Positions 1-7,320 of a stretch of 9,280 bases of DNA are shown in pieces. The DNA is from Phycisphaerales bacterium. Lineage in GTDB: Bacteria; Planctomycetota; Phycisphaerae; Phycisphaerales; SM1A02. Location: NCBI GenBank assembly GCA_018882625.1, contig VERO01000078.1:1-9280 (forward strand), given 5' to 3'. Within the stretch, counting starts at the first letter, position 1, and the number at the start of each line of letters is the position of its first letter. A program made the position numbers and the translations under genes. Below the pieces are notes generated by a model. The model was given only the letters and a program-made list of their open reading frames with translations, searched no databases and was not told the DNA's origin.

Positions 1-1116
1 GTCCTGGTCATCCTGCTGAGCGAGATGGGCAGCCTGGTGCTTGCCGAGCCGATGTTCCGCCGGATCCGGGAGCGCTGGCCTGATGCCGAGGTTCATGCGA
101 TGCTCTTCGCGCGCAACCGCCAGATGCTCGACCTGCTGGGCGTCGTGGATCCATCCCGGGTGATCGCGATCCGCGACCGTTCCATCGGGACGCTTGTGCC
201 CGACCTGCTGCGCGCGATCCTGAAGGTCAGGCGCGACGGCATCGACACCGTCATCGACTGCGAGCTCTTCGCGCGGGTGAGCGCGGTGATCAGTGGGCTG
301 TCGTGCGCATCGCGACGTTCCGGGTTCCACCGCGCCACGCAGGAGGGGCTCTACCGGGGCAGCTTCATGTCGGCCCCGGTGCCCTACAACCCGTACCGCC
401 ACCTGTCGCACCAGCTGGTGGCGCTCGTCGATTCCATTGACGCCCAGGATGGACCGGTCTCAAAGGGGTCGGTTGCGCCGGGCTCCTTCGATCCGCCCCA
501 GTTCGTGGCCGAGCCCGGCGAGGTCGGTCGCGAGGTCGGCACGCTCGAGCGCGACCATCCGTCGGTGGTCGGACGCAGGCTTGTGCTCGTGTACCCCAGC
601 GGAGGCCTGCTGCCGATCCGCGCGTGGCCGGAGGAGCACTACGTGTCGCTTGTGCGGGGCCTGCTTGGCGACGGCGTGGCGGTGGGCATCATCGGCATGC
701 CGGAGGACCGTGCGCTGGCGGAACGGATCCGTGCGGCGTGCGGCGACGACGAGCGGTGCATCAATCTCGCGGGCTACACGCGTTCGGTGCGCCACCTCTT
801 GTGCCTCTTCCAACGTGCGAGCCTGCTCGTGACCAACGACGGCGGTCCGGGGCAGTTCGCGGCGATGACGCCGGTGCCGACCATCGTCTTCTTCGGTCCT
901 GAGACGCCAACGCTCTACCGCAGCTGGAGTCGGCATGCGTACGCCTACTTCACCGGATTGGCGTGTGCGCCGTGCCTGACGGCGTACAACCACCGCACCT
1001 CGCCCTGCAACGGCGACAACCAGTGCCTCAAGCGGGTCCTTCCTGCTGAGGTGCTCGAACGCGCGCGCAGCATGATGACGCCAGAACCGTCTGCGTCGCT
1101 CCCGGTGGGCGCATGA
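1..1116 (+). CDS. GT9-family glycosyltransferase (heptosyltransferase-like), 5'-partial
   Basis: Glycosyltransferase of family 9, the family of ADP-heptose:LPS heptosyltransferases, which add a sugar from a nucleotide donor to a lipid-linked core on the cytoplasmic side. The frame is open from base 1 and reads VLVILLSEMGSLVLAEPMFR, which is the first beta-strand and helix of the family fold, so the true start lies left of the window and the ATG at 25 is internal. 371 residues are visible. Counting from base 1, the C-terminal nucleotide-sugar half starts near residue 195 (LVYPSGG), continues with GVAVGIIG and INLAG, and has the family signature NDGGPGQFAA at about 279-288 followed by FFGPETP. 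A cluster of four cysteines (CAPC, then two more within 18 residues) follows near 322-342, a pattern often seen in this family. The stop overlaps the next gene by ATGA, so the two are probably translationally coupled. The exact sugar and acceptor cannot be read from the sequence. Confidence 0.9.
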   Translation, partial: VLVILLSEMGSLVLAEPMFRRIRERWPDAEVHAMLFARNRQMLDLLGVVDPSRVIAIRDRSIGTLVPDLLRAILKVRRDGIDTVIDCELFARVSAVISGLSCASRRSGFHRATQEGLYRGSFMSAPVPYNPYRHLSHQLVALVDSIDAQDGPVSKGSVAPGSFDPPQFVAEPGEVGREVGTLERDHPSVVGRRLVLVYPSGGLLPIRAWPEEHYVSLVRGLLGDGVAVGIIGMPEDRALAERIRAACGDDERCINLAGYTRSVRHLLCLFQRASLLVTNDGGPGQFAAMTPVPTIVFFGPETPTLYRSWSRHAYAYFTGLACAPCLTAYNHRTSPCNGDNQCLKRVLPAEVLERARSMMTPEPSASLPVGA

Positions 1117-3275
1117 GGGTGCGCTGGCCCAGGTTCATCCCGTCGCCTGCGCGCAGGGCGCTCGATTGGGCGTGGACTCAGCGCGTCCGGCTGATGAAGT
1201 TCGGCATCGTCGGCGTGACCGGCACGGCGGTCAACCTGGTTGTGCTCTGGGCATCTCTCAAGTGGCTGCTTCAGGACGTGGAGCCGGCATCGCTCCGGCT
1301 CAACCTGGGCATCGCCCTCGGCATCCTCTTCGGCCTGACCAACAACTTCATCCTCAACAGCAACTGGACCTGGCGCGACCGCCACGCGGGGCGCCCAGTC
1401 CGCACCCACATCCGCTACCTGCAGTACGCGGCCGCGAACTGGGCCGGAATACTGACCACCGTGATCGGCACGAACGTGCTCGCGCGATGGGTCCCCGACC
1501 TGGTGGCCAACGCGTCTGCCATCGCGGTCGCCAGCGTCGTCAACTTCACCATCAATGACCTGTGGACGTTCCGCCATGTGCGCACCGAAGGCATCGATCC
1601 TGAGCGCGGGCGCCTGCTGCGCGCGCGCGTGTCCGTGGCGCTGGTGGCCGGATCGCTGGTCCTCGCGACCGTCACGTACCTGCACGGGCTCAGTGCCGGC
1701 ACCGTGCTGCGCAACGGCGACGAGATGGTGTACGCGCAGATCGTGCGCGAGACCGCGGCTACAGGCCAGTGGCTGCCGCTGCAGTCGGGCATGGCGGACA
1801 TGCGCAACACCAAGCCGCCGCTCCTGTTCTGGCAGGGGATCGTGTCGACGGACTGGGGCGCGTGGTGGTCACTGATTGCACTGCGCATCCCGAGCGTGGC
1901 ATGGACATTCGGCACGGCTGTGATGGCAGGACTGCTGGCGTGGCGCATCAGGGACCGTGACGTCAAGGCTGGCGTCGCCGCAGCGGTCGCCTACCTCGCC
2001 TTCTTCAGCACCTACCGGTACGGACGGCCCTTCCTCACGAACCCCCCGGAGACCTTCTGGTTCTTCGGCGCATTCTTCGCGATGCTGTGGTGGAAGCCTT
2101 GGACGTTCCGGTCGCGGCTGGTCGCGCCTCTGGCGATCGGCGCGGTCGTCGGCATGGCGCTGCTGTACAAGTCATTCGCGCAGCTGCTGCCGATCGGGTT
2201 TGCCCTCGCCTGGTGGCACCTGCGCGAGTGCGGCTGGCAGTGGCGCACGTTCCTGGTGCGCTCGGTGCCGTGGCTTGCCGTCGTCTCGGCTGTGTCGCTT
2301 GGAATGTTCTCGCTCTGGTTCGCGCTCGATCCTGACCCTGCCTCGATCTGGCGCGAGTTCGTCGTGGGCGAGAACATCGGAAAGATGGGCGCGCGGCAGG
2401 GGAGCTGGATCGGCACCGCGATGTGGGGCAGCTCGAGCGTGTGGTCGCTGGCCCTGGGTTGGTTCCTCAACGCGGGCCTGCTCGCGTTCCCGGTCTTCGG
2501 GGTCGCGGTCGAGTGCATCATCCACCGGCGCTCGCTGGTGACCGAGGAGCGCCTGCTGTGGATTCTCGTGATCGCCGTGTTCCTGGTGTTCTGCCTGCCG
2601 AGCCAGCGCTCGCCGCGCTACCTGCTGGAGGCGATGCCGGCGGTGGCGGTCATCCTCGCCACGCGCGGGCACCATGTCGGCCGGAATGCCTACGTGCTGA
2701 CGCTGCTGGCCAGCGCGGCCGTGATCGCGGCGGTCGCGTGGCTCTCCTTCGCGGTGGCGCGCGGGTTCGAGGAGCCGCTTCTCTCATGGAGCCACTGGGT
2801 GATCATGGCCGGATGCGGCGCGTTCTGCGTGGCGGCCATCGTGCGTCCCACATGGTCTCGCGCGTGTGCGGCACCAGCTGCGCTTGCGACGATGCTGTGC
2901 GTGTCCACATTCCTCGGCATCTTCAAGGCGCCTCACGGGACGTTCGACCTTGCTGCAGTCGAGTCGATCAGGGGGCGCACGGTGTGGGTGCAGGAGAACT
3001 TCCGTGCGGTGGCCGAGGAGTACCGGTTTCTGCTGCCGGGCGTGAACGTGCGCGGCTACCCGGCGTCGGCGGGCGGTCCGCCGGCTGCGGAGCTGGGCGC
3101 GGGCGACCTCGAGGTGGTGGCGCTTGAGGTGTCGGCGCCGGCCCCCGAGGGTGCGGTCGCCAGCCGCATGGAGATCACGAGCCGGCACTCGGGCGAGCAG
3201 CTCGCGGACATGGTCCGCGGCGATGTGGTGAGGCACCTGTTCCGCCGCGAGTGGATCGTGCCGGTCGTGCGCTAG
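1113..3275 (+). CDS. GtrA-like domain fused to an ArnT/PMT-like membrane glycosyltransferase
   Basis: A 720-residue integral membrane protein with two modules. Residues about 27-157 form a GtrA-type four-helix domain (MKFGIVGVTGTAVN at the first helix, LTNNFILNSNWTWR after the second, NFTINDLWTFR after the fourth). GtrA proteins are thought to move polyprenyl-phosphate sugars across the membrane. Residues about 170-600 resemble the ArnT/PMT (GT83/GT39, GT-C fold) transferases: a first helix, then the acidic loop NGDEMVYAQIV with D203 and E204, TKPPLLFW at 233-240, a run of hydrophobic helices, and SPRYLLEAMPA at 500-510. Residues about 605-720 form a soluble C-terminal tail, probably on the outer face. 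Inferred role: flip a lipid-linked sugar and attach it to a surface lipid or glycan. The ATG start lies inside the ATGA overlap with the GT9 gene, so it is tied to that operon. No polyprenyl-phosphate sugar synthase (GT2) is in the window; one could lie upstream. The donor and acceptor are unknown. Confidence 0.88.
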   Translation: MRVRWPRFIPSPARRALDWAWTQRVRLMKFGIVGVTGTAVNLVVLWASLKWLLQDVEPASLRLNLGIALGILFGLTNNFILNSNWTWRDRHAGRPVRTHIRYLQYAAANWAGILTTVIGTNVLARWVPDLVANASAIAVASVVNFTINDLWTFRHVRTEGIDPERGRLLRARVSVALVAGSLVLATVTYLHGLSAGTVLRNGDEMVYAQIVRETAATGQWLPLQSGMADMRNTKPPLLFWQGIVSTDWGAWWSLIALRIPSVAWTFGTAVMAGLLAWRIRDRDVKAGVAAAVAYLAFFSTYRYGRPFLTNPPETFWFFGAFFAMLWWKPWTFRSRLVAPLAIGAVVGMALLYKSFAQLLPIGFALAWWHLRECGWQWRTFLVRSVPWLAVVSAVSLGMFSLWFALDPDPASIWREFVVGENIGKMGARQGSWIGTAMWGSSSVWSLALGWFLNAGLLAFPVFGVAVECIIHRRSLVTEERLLWILVIAVFLVFCLPSQRSPRYLLEAMPAVAVILATRGHHVGRNAYVLTLLASAAVIAAVAWLSFAVARGFEEPLLSWSHWVIMAGCGAFCVAAIVRPTWSRACAAPAALATMLCVSTFLGIFKAPHGTFDLAAVESIRGRTVWVQENFRAVAEEYRFLLPGVNVRGYPASAGGPPAAELGAGDLEVVALEVSAPAPEGAVASRMEITSRHSGEQLADMVRGDVVRHLFRREWIVPVVR

Positions 3276-3355
3276 CGCGTGAGCCATGGACGGATGCATG
3301 CGGAGACCGCGCTGCTGCGTGGCGCCGCGTGGCGGATGTTTCGCCGCGGAGCGCC
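3276..3355. other. Convergent intergenic spacer
   Basis: An 80-base gap between the stop codons of the convergent GtrA/ArnT-like gene and the ABC ATPase gene. It contains a weak GC-rich hairpin, listed separately, and no gene that I can support. Confidence 0.6.
3325..3349. terminator. Possible terminator hairpin between convergent genes
   Basis: CCGC-GT-GGCG pairs with CGCC-GCGG around a 7-base loop (GATGTTT), giving eight G-C pairs with a two-base bulge. The location between two converging genes fits a terminator that serves both strands. There is no T-run on either side, so it is not a canonical intrinsic terminator. Confidence 0.3.
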
Positions 3356-4243
3356 TCAGCGGCGGCGCGTCTCGGCGATCTCGTGATCGTGGTCCGCGGG
3401 CGGGAGCCTGCGGTGGTGCAGCTGGTGCATCTGCGACAGGTAGGGCGTGATGTGCGGATTGCCGCTGCGCACGAACTCCTCGAACGGCCCGTCGAAGAGC
3501 ACGCCGCCATCGTGCAGCATGAGCACGCGAGGCTGGAGGCGCTGCAGGAGCTCGGTGTCGTGGGTGACGATGACCGTGGTGCGCACGGCGCCGCCACGTG
3601 TGGCCGCCAGCGCGGGCTGCGTGCTGTGGGTGCGCCGGATCAGCTCGTGGATCTGCACGCACATCTCGGGGTCGAGGCCCGCCGTGGGCTCGTCATAGAG
3701 GATCAGCACCGGATCGATCACCAGCGCGCGCGCGATCGCCACACGCTTGGCCATGCCGCCGGAGAGCTCCTCGCGGTCGCGGCCGAGCACCAGGTCTGGG
3801 TCAAGCCCGACGTCGGTGAGCGCCTTAATGGCCAGTGGCCGGATCCGGTCGTCGTCCATGCCCTGCACCTCGCGCAGCAGCAGGGCCAGGTTGTCCATGA
3901 CGGTGCCGGTGAGCAGCGCGTTGCGCTGGAACACCACAGCCCAGTGCGCGCGCACCTGGTCAAGCTCGAGCGCCGAGAGCTCGCCCACGTCGCGCAGCGG
4001 TGCGGCGCCGTCCGGTCCCGGGTCGACATCGTGGTCGGCTACCAGCACCCGCCCCCGGTCAGGCATGAAGTGCGCGGTGATGTGCTTGAGCAGGACGGTC
4101 TTCCCGCATCCGGATCCTCCCACGATGGCGATCATCTCGCCACGCGCGACGGTCACGTCGATGCCCGCGAGCACCACCTTTCCCTTGAAGGACTTGTGCA
4201 GTCCCTCAACGACGACCTCGGGCACGTCCAGGCGGCGTTCCAT
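3356..4243 (-). CDS. MlaF-like ABC transporter ATP-binding protein
   Basis: A 295-residue single nucleotide-binding domain of the ABC class most like MlaF, the ATPase of the Mla/MCE phospholipid-transport complexes of the inner membrane. Visible motifs: Walker A GGSGCGKT (42-49), Q-loop at VVFQRN (Q106), signature LSGGMAKRVAIARAL (160-174), Walker B ILYDEPTAGLDP (181-192) and the switch histidine in VTHD (H228). The signature form with SGGMAKR is typical of the MlaF group. Two oddities: about a dozen extra residues, as judged from memory of homologues, lie between Walker B and the switch histidine (around 206-222), and the last 23 residues are rich in histidine and arginine. No MlaE-type permease or MCE substrate-binding protein is adjacent, because the neighbours are convergent or divergent genes of other families. 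The ATG at 4243 has no Shine-Dalgarno sequence but lies just after a TAGCCT element. Another lipid or solute ABC system is possible; the permease is needed to settle the substrate. Confidence 0.88.
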   Translation of the reverse strand: MERRLDVPEVVVEGLHKSFKGKVVLAGIDVTVARGEMIAIVGGSGCGKTVLLKHITAHFMPDRGRVLVADHDVDPGPDGAAPLRDVGELSALELDQVRAHWAVVFQRNALLTGTVMDNLALLLREVQGMDDDRIRPLAIKALTDVGLDPDLVLGRDREELSGGMAKRVAIARALVIDPVLILYDEPTAGLDPEMCVQIHELIRRTHSTQPALAATRGGAVRTTVIVTHDTELLQRLQPRVLMLHDGGVLFDGPFEEFVRSGNPHITPYLSQMHQLHHRRLPPADHDHEIAETRRR

Positions 4244-4249
4244 CGCTGT

Positions 4250-4259
4250 TGAGGCTATC
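4250..4259 (-). promoter_or_regulatory. Candidate -10 element (GATAGCCTCA) for the ABC ATPase gene
   Basis: Read on the minus strand this is GATAGCCTCA; TAGCCT fits the TANNNT pattern of a -10 box. Its last T is separated from the ATG at 4243 by eight bases, so transcription would begin at or within a base or two of the start codon, giving a leaderless mRNA. No good -35 box is visible. The exact inverted copy lies at 4321-4330. Confidence 0.4.
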
Positions 4260-4265
4260 GCGGGC

Positions 4266-4304
4266 GCGGCATCACGGGTTCGGCACCGGGGTGCGGCATC
4301 ACGG
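4266..4304. repeat. 12-base direct repeat GCGGCATCACGG, two copies
   Basis: GCGGCATCACGG occurs at 4266-4277 and again at 4293-4304, a 27-base period, within the spacer of the divergent ABC ATPase and FAD oxidase genes. It could be a pair of operator half-sites or a small local duplication. No regulator gene is adjacent. Confidence 0.6.
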
Positions 4305-4320
4305 ATGCAACGCGGCTGCG

Positions 4321-4330
4321 GATAGCCTCA
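4321..4330 (+). promoter_or_regulatory. Candidate -10 element (GATAGCCTCA) for the FAD oxidase gene
   Basis: GATAGCCTCA contains TAGCCT (4323-4328), a TANNNT-type -10 box. Only six bases separate it from the ATG at 4335, the spacing expected if transcription starts at the start codon itself. There is no Shine-Dalgarno sequence, in keeping with a leaderless message. It is the exact inverted copy of the element at 4250-4259. Confidence 0.4.
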
Positions 4331-4334
4331 TGCG

Positions 4335-5750
4335 ATGCTCGTCAACGACGTGCACTCCGAGCTCAATGCGACGGAGGTGAGCCGGGTCGACAGGCCATCC
4401 TCCGCGGGAGACGTGCAGGAGATCGTCCGGCGCGCCGCAGCCGGCCGCCAGTCGCTCTGCGTCTCCGGCGCTCGCCATGCGATGGGCGGCCAGCAGTTCG
4501 CGTCGCGCCGTGCGCTCGTCGACATGCGCGGCATGTCCCGGGTGCTGTCGATGGACCATGAGCGTGGCCTCGTCACGGCGGAGTCCGGCATCGCATGGCC
4601 GGCGCTCATCGAGGGGTACCTCGCGATGCAGCGCGCCGCCGTCCCCGGTGCCGAGCCCGCATGGGGCATCGCCCAGAAGCAGACGGGCGCCGACGACCTC
4701 ACGCTCGGGGGAGCGCTCGCGGCGAACGCGCACGGCCGCGGCCTGACCATGCCGCCGATCGTCGCGGATGTGGAGTCGTTCAGGATCGTGAATGCGCAGG
4801 GCGAACTGGTCGAGTGCAGCCGCAGCGGGAACTCCGAGCTGTTTGCGCTTGCCATCGGCGGCTACGGGCTCTTCGGAATCATCACGGACGTGACGCTCCG
4901 GCTCGTGCCACGCGTGCCGGTGCGAAGGGTGGTCCGGCTGATCGACATCGACGATGCCGTGAATGCCGCGCGCCGGCGTGTCGAGGCAGGCTTCACGTAC
5001 GGCGACTTCCAGTTCGACATCGATCCCGCATCGCGTGACTTCCTGACCAAGGGCGTCTTCTCCTGCTACGAGCCGGTGCCTGGCGCGAGCCCTCCCGCAC
5101 ACGTGACGGAGCTCTCGCCGCAGGACTGGGAGCGACTGCTGCTGCTGGCGCACACCGACAAGCCTGCGGCCTTCACCCGCTACGCGCAGCACTACCTCTC
5201 CACCGACGGACAGATCTACTGGTCAGACACGCACCAGCTCGGCACCTACCTCGATGGCTACCACGAGCGCATCGACGCGGCGCTCGGGTCGCCGTGCCGG
5301 TGCAGCGAGATGATCAGCGAGCTGTACGTCCCGCACGACCGCCTCATCGACTTCCTGCACGCGGCGGCGAGGATGCTCGCAGGCCGCGGCGCGGACGTCA
5401 TCTACGGCACCATCCGGCTGGTGAGGAGGGACTCCGAGACATTCCTGCCCTGGGCGCGCCGGGATCAGGCGTGCGTGATCTTCAACCTGCATGTGCGCCA
5501 CACCAGCAACGGCATCGCCCATGCTGCGGACAGCTTCCGTGCGCTCATCGACCTCGCGCTTGAGCGCTCAGGCAGCTTCTTCCTCACGTACCACCGGTGG
5601 GCAACCCGGGGGCAGCTCCTCGCGGCGTACCCGGAATTGCCGCGATTCCTGGAGCGAAAGCGGGTCCTGGACCCTTCCGGGACCTTCCGGAGCGATTGGC
5701 ACGGCTGGTTGTGCCATACGGTGCTTGGTGGCGATGGGGAGGGCGCGTAG
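4335..5750 (+). CDS. FAD-linked oxidase, VAO/PCMH fold
   Basis: A 471-residue soluble oxidoreductase with an N-terminal FAD-binding domain of the vanillyl-alcohol-oxidase/PCMH type. SGARHAMGGQQ (44-54) matches the pyrophosphate loop, where a histidine sometimes carries covalent FAD (H48 here). TGADDLTLGGALAANAHGRG (117-136) and LAIGGYGLFGIITDVTLRL (172-190) are the other flavin-contacting segments. The C-terminus has KRVLDPSGTFRSDW (442-455), the usual closing segment of sugar-lactone and alditol oxidases of this fold. The middle (about 200-440) is the substrate domain and does not tell me the substrate. Possible relatives are D-arabinono-lactone-type oxidases, alditol oxidases and DprE1-like enzymes; none is proven. 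No signal peptide is seen, so it is probably cytoplasmic. It is transcribed away from the ABC gene, and 57 bases separate its stop from the TlpA start. An ATG at 4330 is out of frame. Confidence 0.87.
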   Translation: MLVNDVHSELNATEVSRVDRPSSAGDVQEIVRRAAAGRQSLCVSGARHAMGGQQFASRRALVDMRGMSRVLSMDHERGLVTAESGIAWPALIEGYLAMQRAAVPGAEPAWGIAQKQTGADDLTLGGALAANAHGRGLTMPPIVADVESFRIVNAQGELVECSRSGNSELFALAIGGYGLFGIITDVTLRLVPRVPVRRVVRLIDIDDAVNAARRRVEAGFTYGDFQFDIDPASRDFLTKGVFSCYEPVPGASPPAHVTELSPQDWERLLLLAHTDKPAAFTRYAQHYLSTDGQIYWSDTHQLGTYLDGYHERIDAALGSPCRCSEMISELYVPHDRLIDFLHAAARMLAGRGADVIYGTIRLVRRDSETFLPWARRDQACVIFNLHVRHTSNGIAHAADSFRALIDLALERSGSFFLTYHRWATRGQLLAAYPELPRFLERKRVLDPSGTFRSDWHGWLCHTVLGGDGEGA

Positions 5751-5754
5751 CCTC
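5748..5754 (+). promoter_or_regulatory. Candidate -10 element (TAGCCTC) upstream of the TlpA-like gene
   Basis: TAGCCTC, preceded by GCG, recurs here and includes the TAG stop codon of the FAD oxidase gene. If used, transcription would begin near 5760 and leave a leader of about 48 bases before the ATG at 5808, which, unlike the other starts next to this motif, has a good ribosome site. Overlap with a stop codon means chance is a real alternative. Confidence 0.3.
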
Positions 5755-5795
5755 CACCACGTACAGCAGCCGATCGTGTCACGTTGCCGGCACCC

Positions 5796-5801
5796 AAGGA
5801 G
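5796..5801 (+). promoter_or_regulatory. Shine-Dalgarno site AAGGAG that sets the TlpA-like start
   Basis: AAGGAG lies six bases before the ATG at 5808, ideal spacing. It decides in favour of that ATG over an in-frame TTG at 5784, which would place the ribosome site inside the coding region. Confidence 0.75.
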
Positions 5802-5807
5802 CACCAG

Positions 5808-7271
5808 ATGTCACTGCTAGCGGTCGGAGTCGTGTGGAGCGCGCTGTTCATGAGTCAGTCGGCGGCGCCGGAGGTGCCCCCAGCGCAGGGCACCGCGTCG
5901 CCCGCGGAGGGCTCGGGGGGCGCAGCAGTCGCAGATTCCGCTGCAGCCGGCACCGCTGACGCGAGCGCACCATCAGGCCCGGCGATCGCCGACCGGACCC
6001 TTGCCGACCGCAAGGCGCAGTTCCTGCGGTGGTGGCGCGCGAGCGGTGGCGATCCTGCGGCCTTCGAGGCCAAGCGGGTGGAGCTGTTCGGCGAGTTCAA
6101 GCCCGAAGACCTCACGCTGGCGCAGGCCATGCGCTACGGCAAGATGATGCCTGCGGCAGCCGGGGAGATCGTGCAGGCGCGGCTCGACGAGGTGCTGGCG
6201 AGCGACAGTCCCGAGGCGATCGACATTCTGGTGGTGCTCGCGCAGGATCCCGGCTACTCGCTGCTCGGCCCAGTGCCGCCGGTGCGTGCAGCGGCGATGG
6301 AGGCTGGCGCTGACGCGGTCCGCAGGATCTTTGCGCATCCCGCGTTCCCCAACTGGGTTGATGAGCGCGGCACGGTGGCCTTCGTCACGGCCTTCAAGGA
6401 CGTGCAGCCTGAGGTGCTCGGGCCGTCGGCCGAGGCGGTCGTGGCGTTCGCGGGGCAATTCGCCGCCGCTCCTGTGAAGCGCAACATGGGTCTGGCGAAC
6501 TACATGTCGATCCTCTCCAAGATGGATGACTTCATCGACCAGCCGACGCGGCAGCAGGTCAACCGCCGCCTCACGGCGATCGCGAAGGAGGGGCTGGCGA
6601 TCGCGGAGGCTGATGGCGACACCGAGTCGGCCGAGCGGCTCAAGAGATCGATCACCAAGCTTGACACCAGCATCCTCAAGGGCGAGTTCATCGGGTACCC
6701 GGCGCCTGAGCTGGAGATCACATGGGCCGCGGACCGGAGCGGGCCGCTGCAGATCAGGAGCCTTGGCGACCTGAAGGGCAAGATTGTGGTGCTCGACTTC
6801 TGGGCCACCTGGTGCGGTCCGTGCATCGCGAGCTTCCCCAAGATCCGTGAGCTGCGCGAGCACTACAGCGCGGACGATGTGGTGATCCTCGGGGTCACCA
6901 GCGTCCAGGGGCGCCATCATCCCAAGGGGCAGCCGGTCATCGACTGCAAGGACGACCCGGCCAAGGAGATGTCGCTCATGAGCGGCTTCATGGCCGAGTC
7001 GGACATCACGTGGCCTGTCGTGTTCACGACCCAGCCTGTCTTCAATCCCGCCTACGACGTGGGCGGGATCCCGCACGTCACGATCATCGACGCCAAGGGC
7101 AACGTGCGCCACAATGACCTTCATCCTGGCAGGCCGCTCGAGGAGAAGATGGCGCTGATCGACCCTCTGCTTGTGGAGATGGGCAGGACGCCACCGGCCG
7201 CACCGGGGACTGATCCGCCGAAGACTGCCGCTGCCGAGCCGCAGAAGGTGACTGCGCCCGCAGCGCCCTAG
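5808..7271 (+). CDS. TlpA-family thioredoxin-like protein, probably exported
   Basis: A 487-residue protein whose C-terminal half is a TlpA/AhpC-TSA type thioredoxin domain (about 295-455). It shows YPAPELEI, then IVVLDFWATWCGPC with redox cysteines C336 and C339, and GGIPHVTIID with the cis-proline at 422. Such domains reduce or oxidise disulfides in the periplasm or on the cell surface. The N-terminus (MSLLAVGVVWSALFMSQSAA) is a hydrophobic signal or anchor, though without the usual positive charges. Residues 20-60 are Ala/Ser/Gly-rich linker, 60-290 are predicted mostly helical with no family that I recognise, and 462-487 are a Pro/Ala tail. Between the active site and the cis-proline there is an added stretch containing GRHHPKG and one further cysteine (C380). 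The start at 5808 rests on the AAGGAG site. The partner is unknown; cytochrome maturation or general disulfide repair are only guesses. Confidence 0.88.
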   Translation: MSLLAVGVVWSALFMSQSAAPEVPPAQGTASPAEGSGGAAVADSAAAGTADASAPSGPAIADRTLADRKAQFLRWWRASGGDPAAFEAKRVELFGEFKPEDLTLAQAMRYGKMMPAAAGEIVQARLDEVLASDSPEAIDILVVLAQDPGYSLLGPVPPVRAAAMEAGADAVRRIFAHPAFPNWVDERGTVAFVTAFKDVQPEVLGPSAEAVVAFAGQFAAAPVKRNMGLANYMSILSKMDDFIDQPTRQQVNRRLTAIAKEGLAIAEADGDTESAERLKRSITKLDTSILKGEFIGYPAPELEITWAADRSGPLQIRSLGDLKGKIVVLDFWATWCGPCIASFPKIRELREHYSADDVVILGVTSVQGRHHPKGQPVIDCKDDPAKEMSLMSGFMAESDITWPVVFTTQPVFNPAYDVGGIPHVTIIDAKGNVRHNDLHPGRPLEEKMALIDPLLVEMGRTPPAAPGTDPPKTAAAEPQKVTAPAAP

Positions 7272-7280
7272 GGTGCGCTG
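7261..7280. terminator. Possible terminator hairpin across the TlpA stop codon
   Basis: CAGCGC (7261-7266) pairs perfectly with GCGCTG (7275-7280) around an eight-base loop, CCTAGGGT, that contains the stop codon. It lies in the convergent junction with the phosphatase gene, whose stop is at 7321-7323. No T-run follows, so termination here is uncertain. Confidence 0.35.
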
Positions 7281-7320
7281 AGGGTCACGGTGGTGGATCG
7301 CTGCAGCCGCACCGCTTGAG

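Noticed and set aside
3269..3278. Perfect 10-base palindrome GCGCTAGCGC at the stop of the GtrA/ArnT-like gene
   Set aside because: It is too short, with no loop for a hairpin, and half of it is coding; such GC-rich palindromes are expected by chance here.
3251..4252. 333-codon open frame on the plus strand opposite the ABC ATPase gene
   Set aside because: It is antisense to a gene with all ABC motifs, has no recognisable domain, and its composition (rich in His, Arg, Val, Ala) is what the reverse of a GC-rich gene gives.
5784..5807. TTG start at 5784 for the TlpA-like gene
   Set aside because: It would put the strong AAGGAG ribosome site inside the coding region and add PAPKEHQ before the signal sequence; the ATG at 5808 is better.
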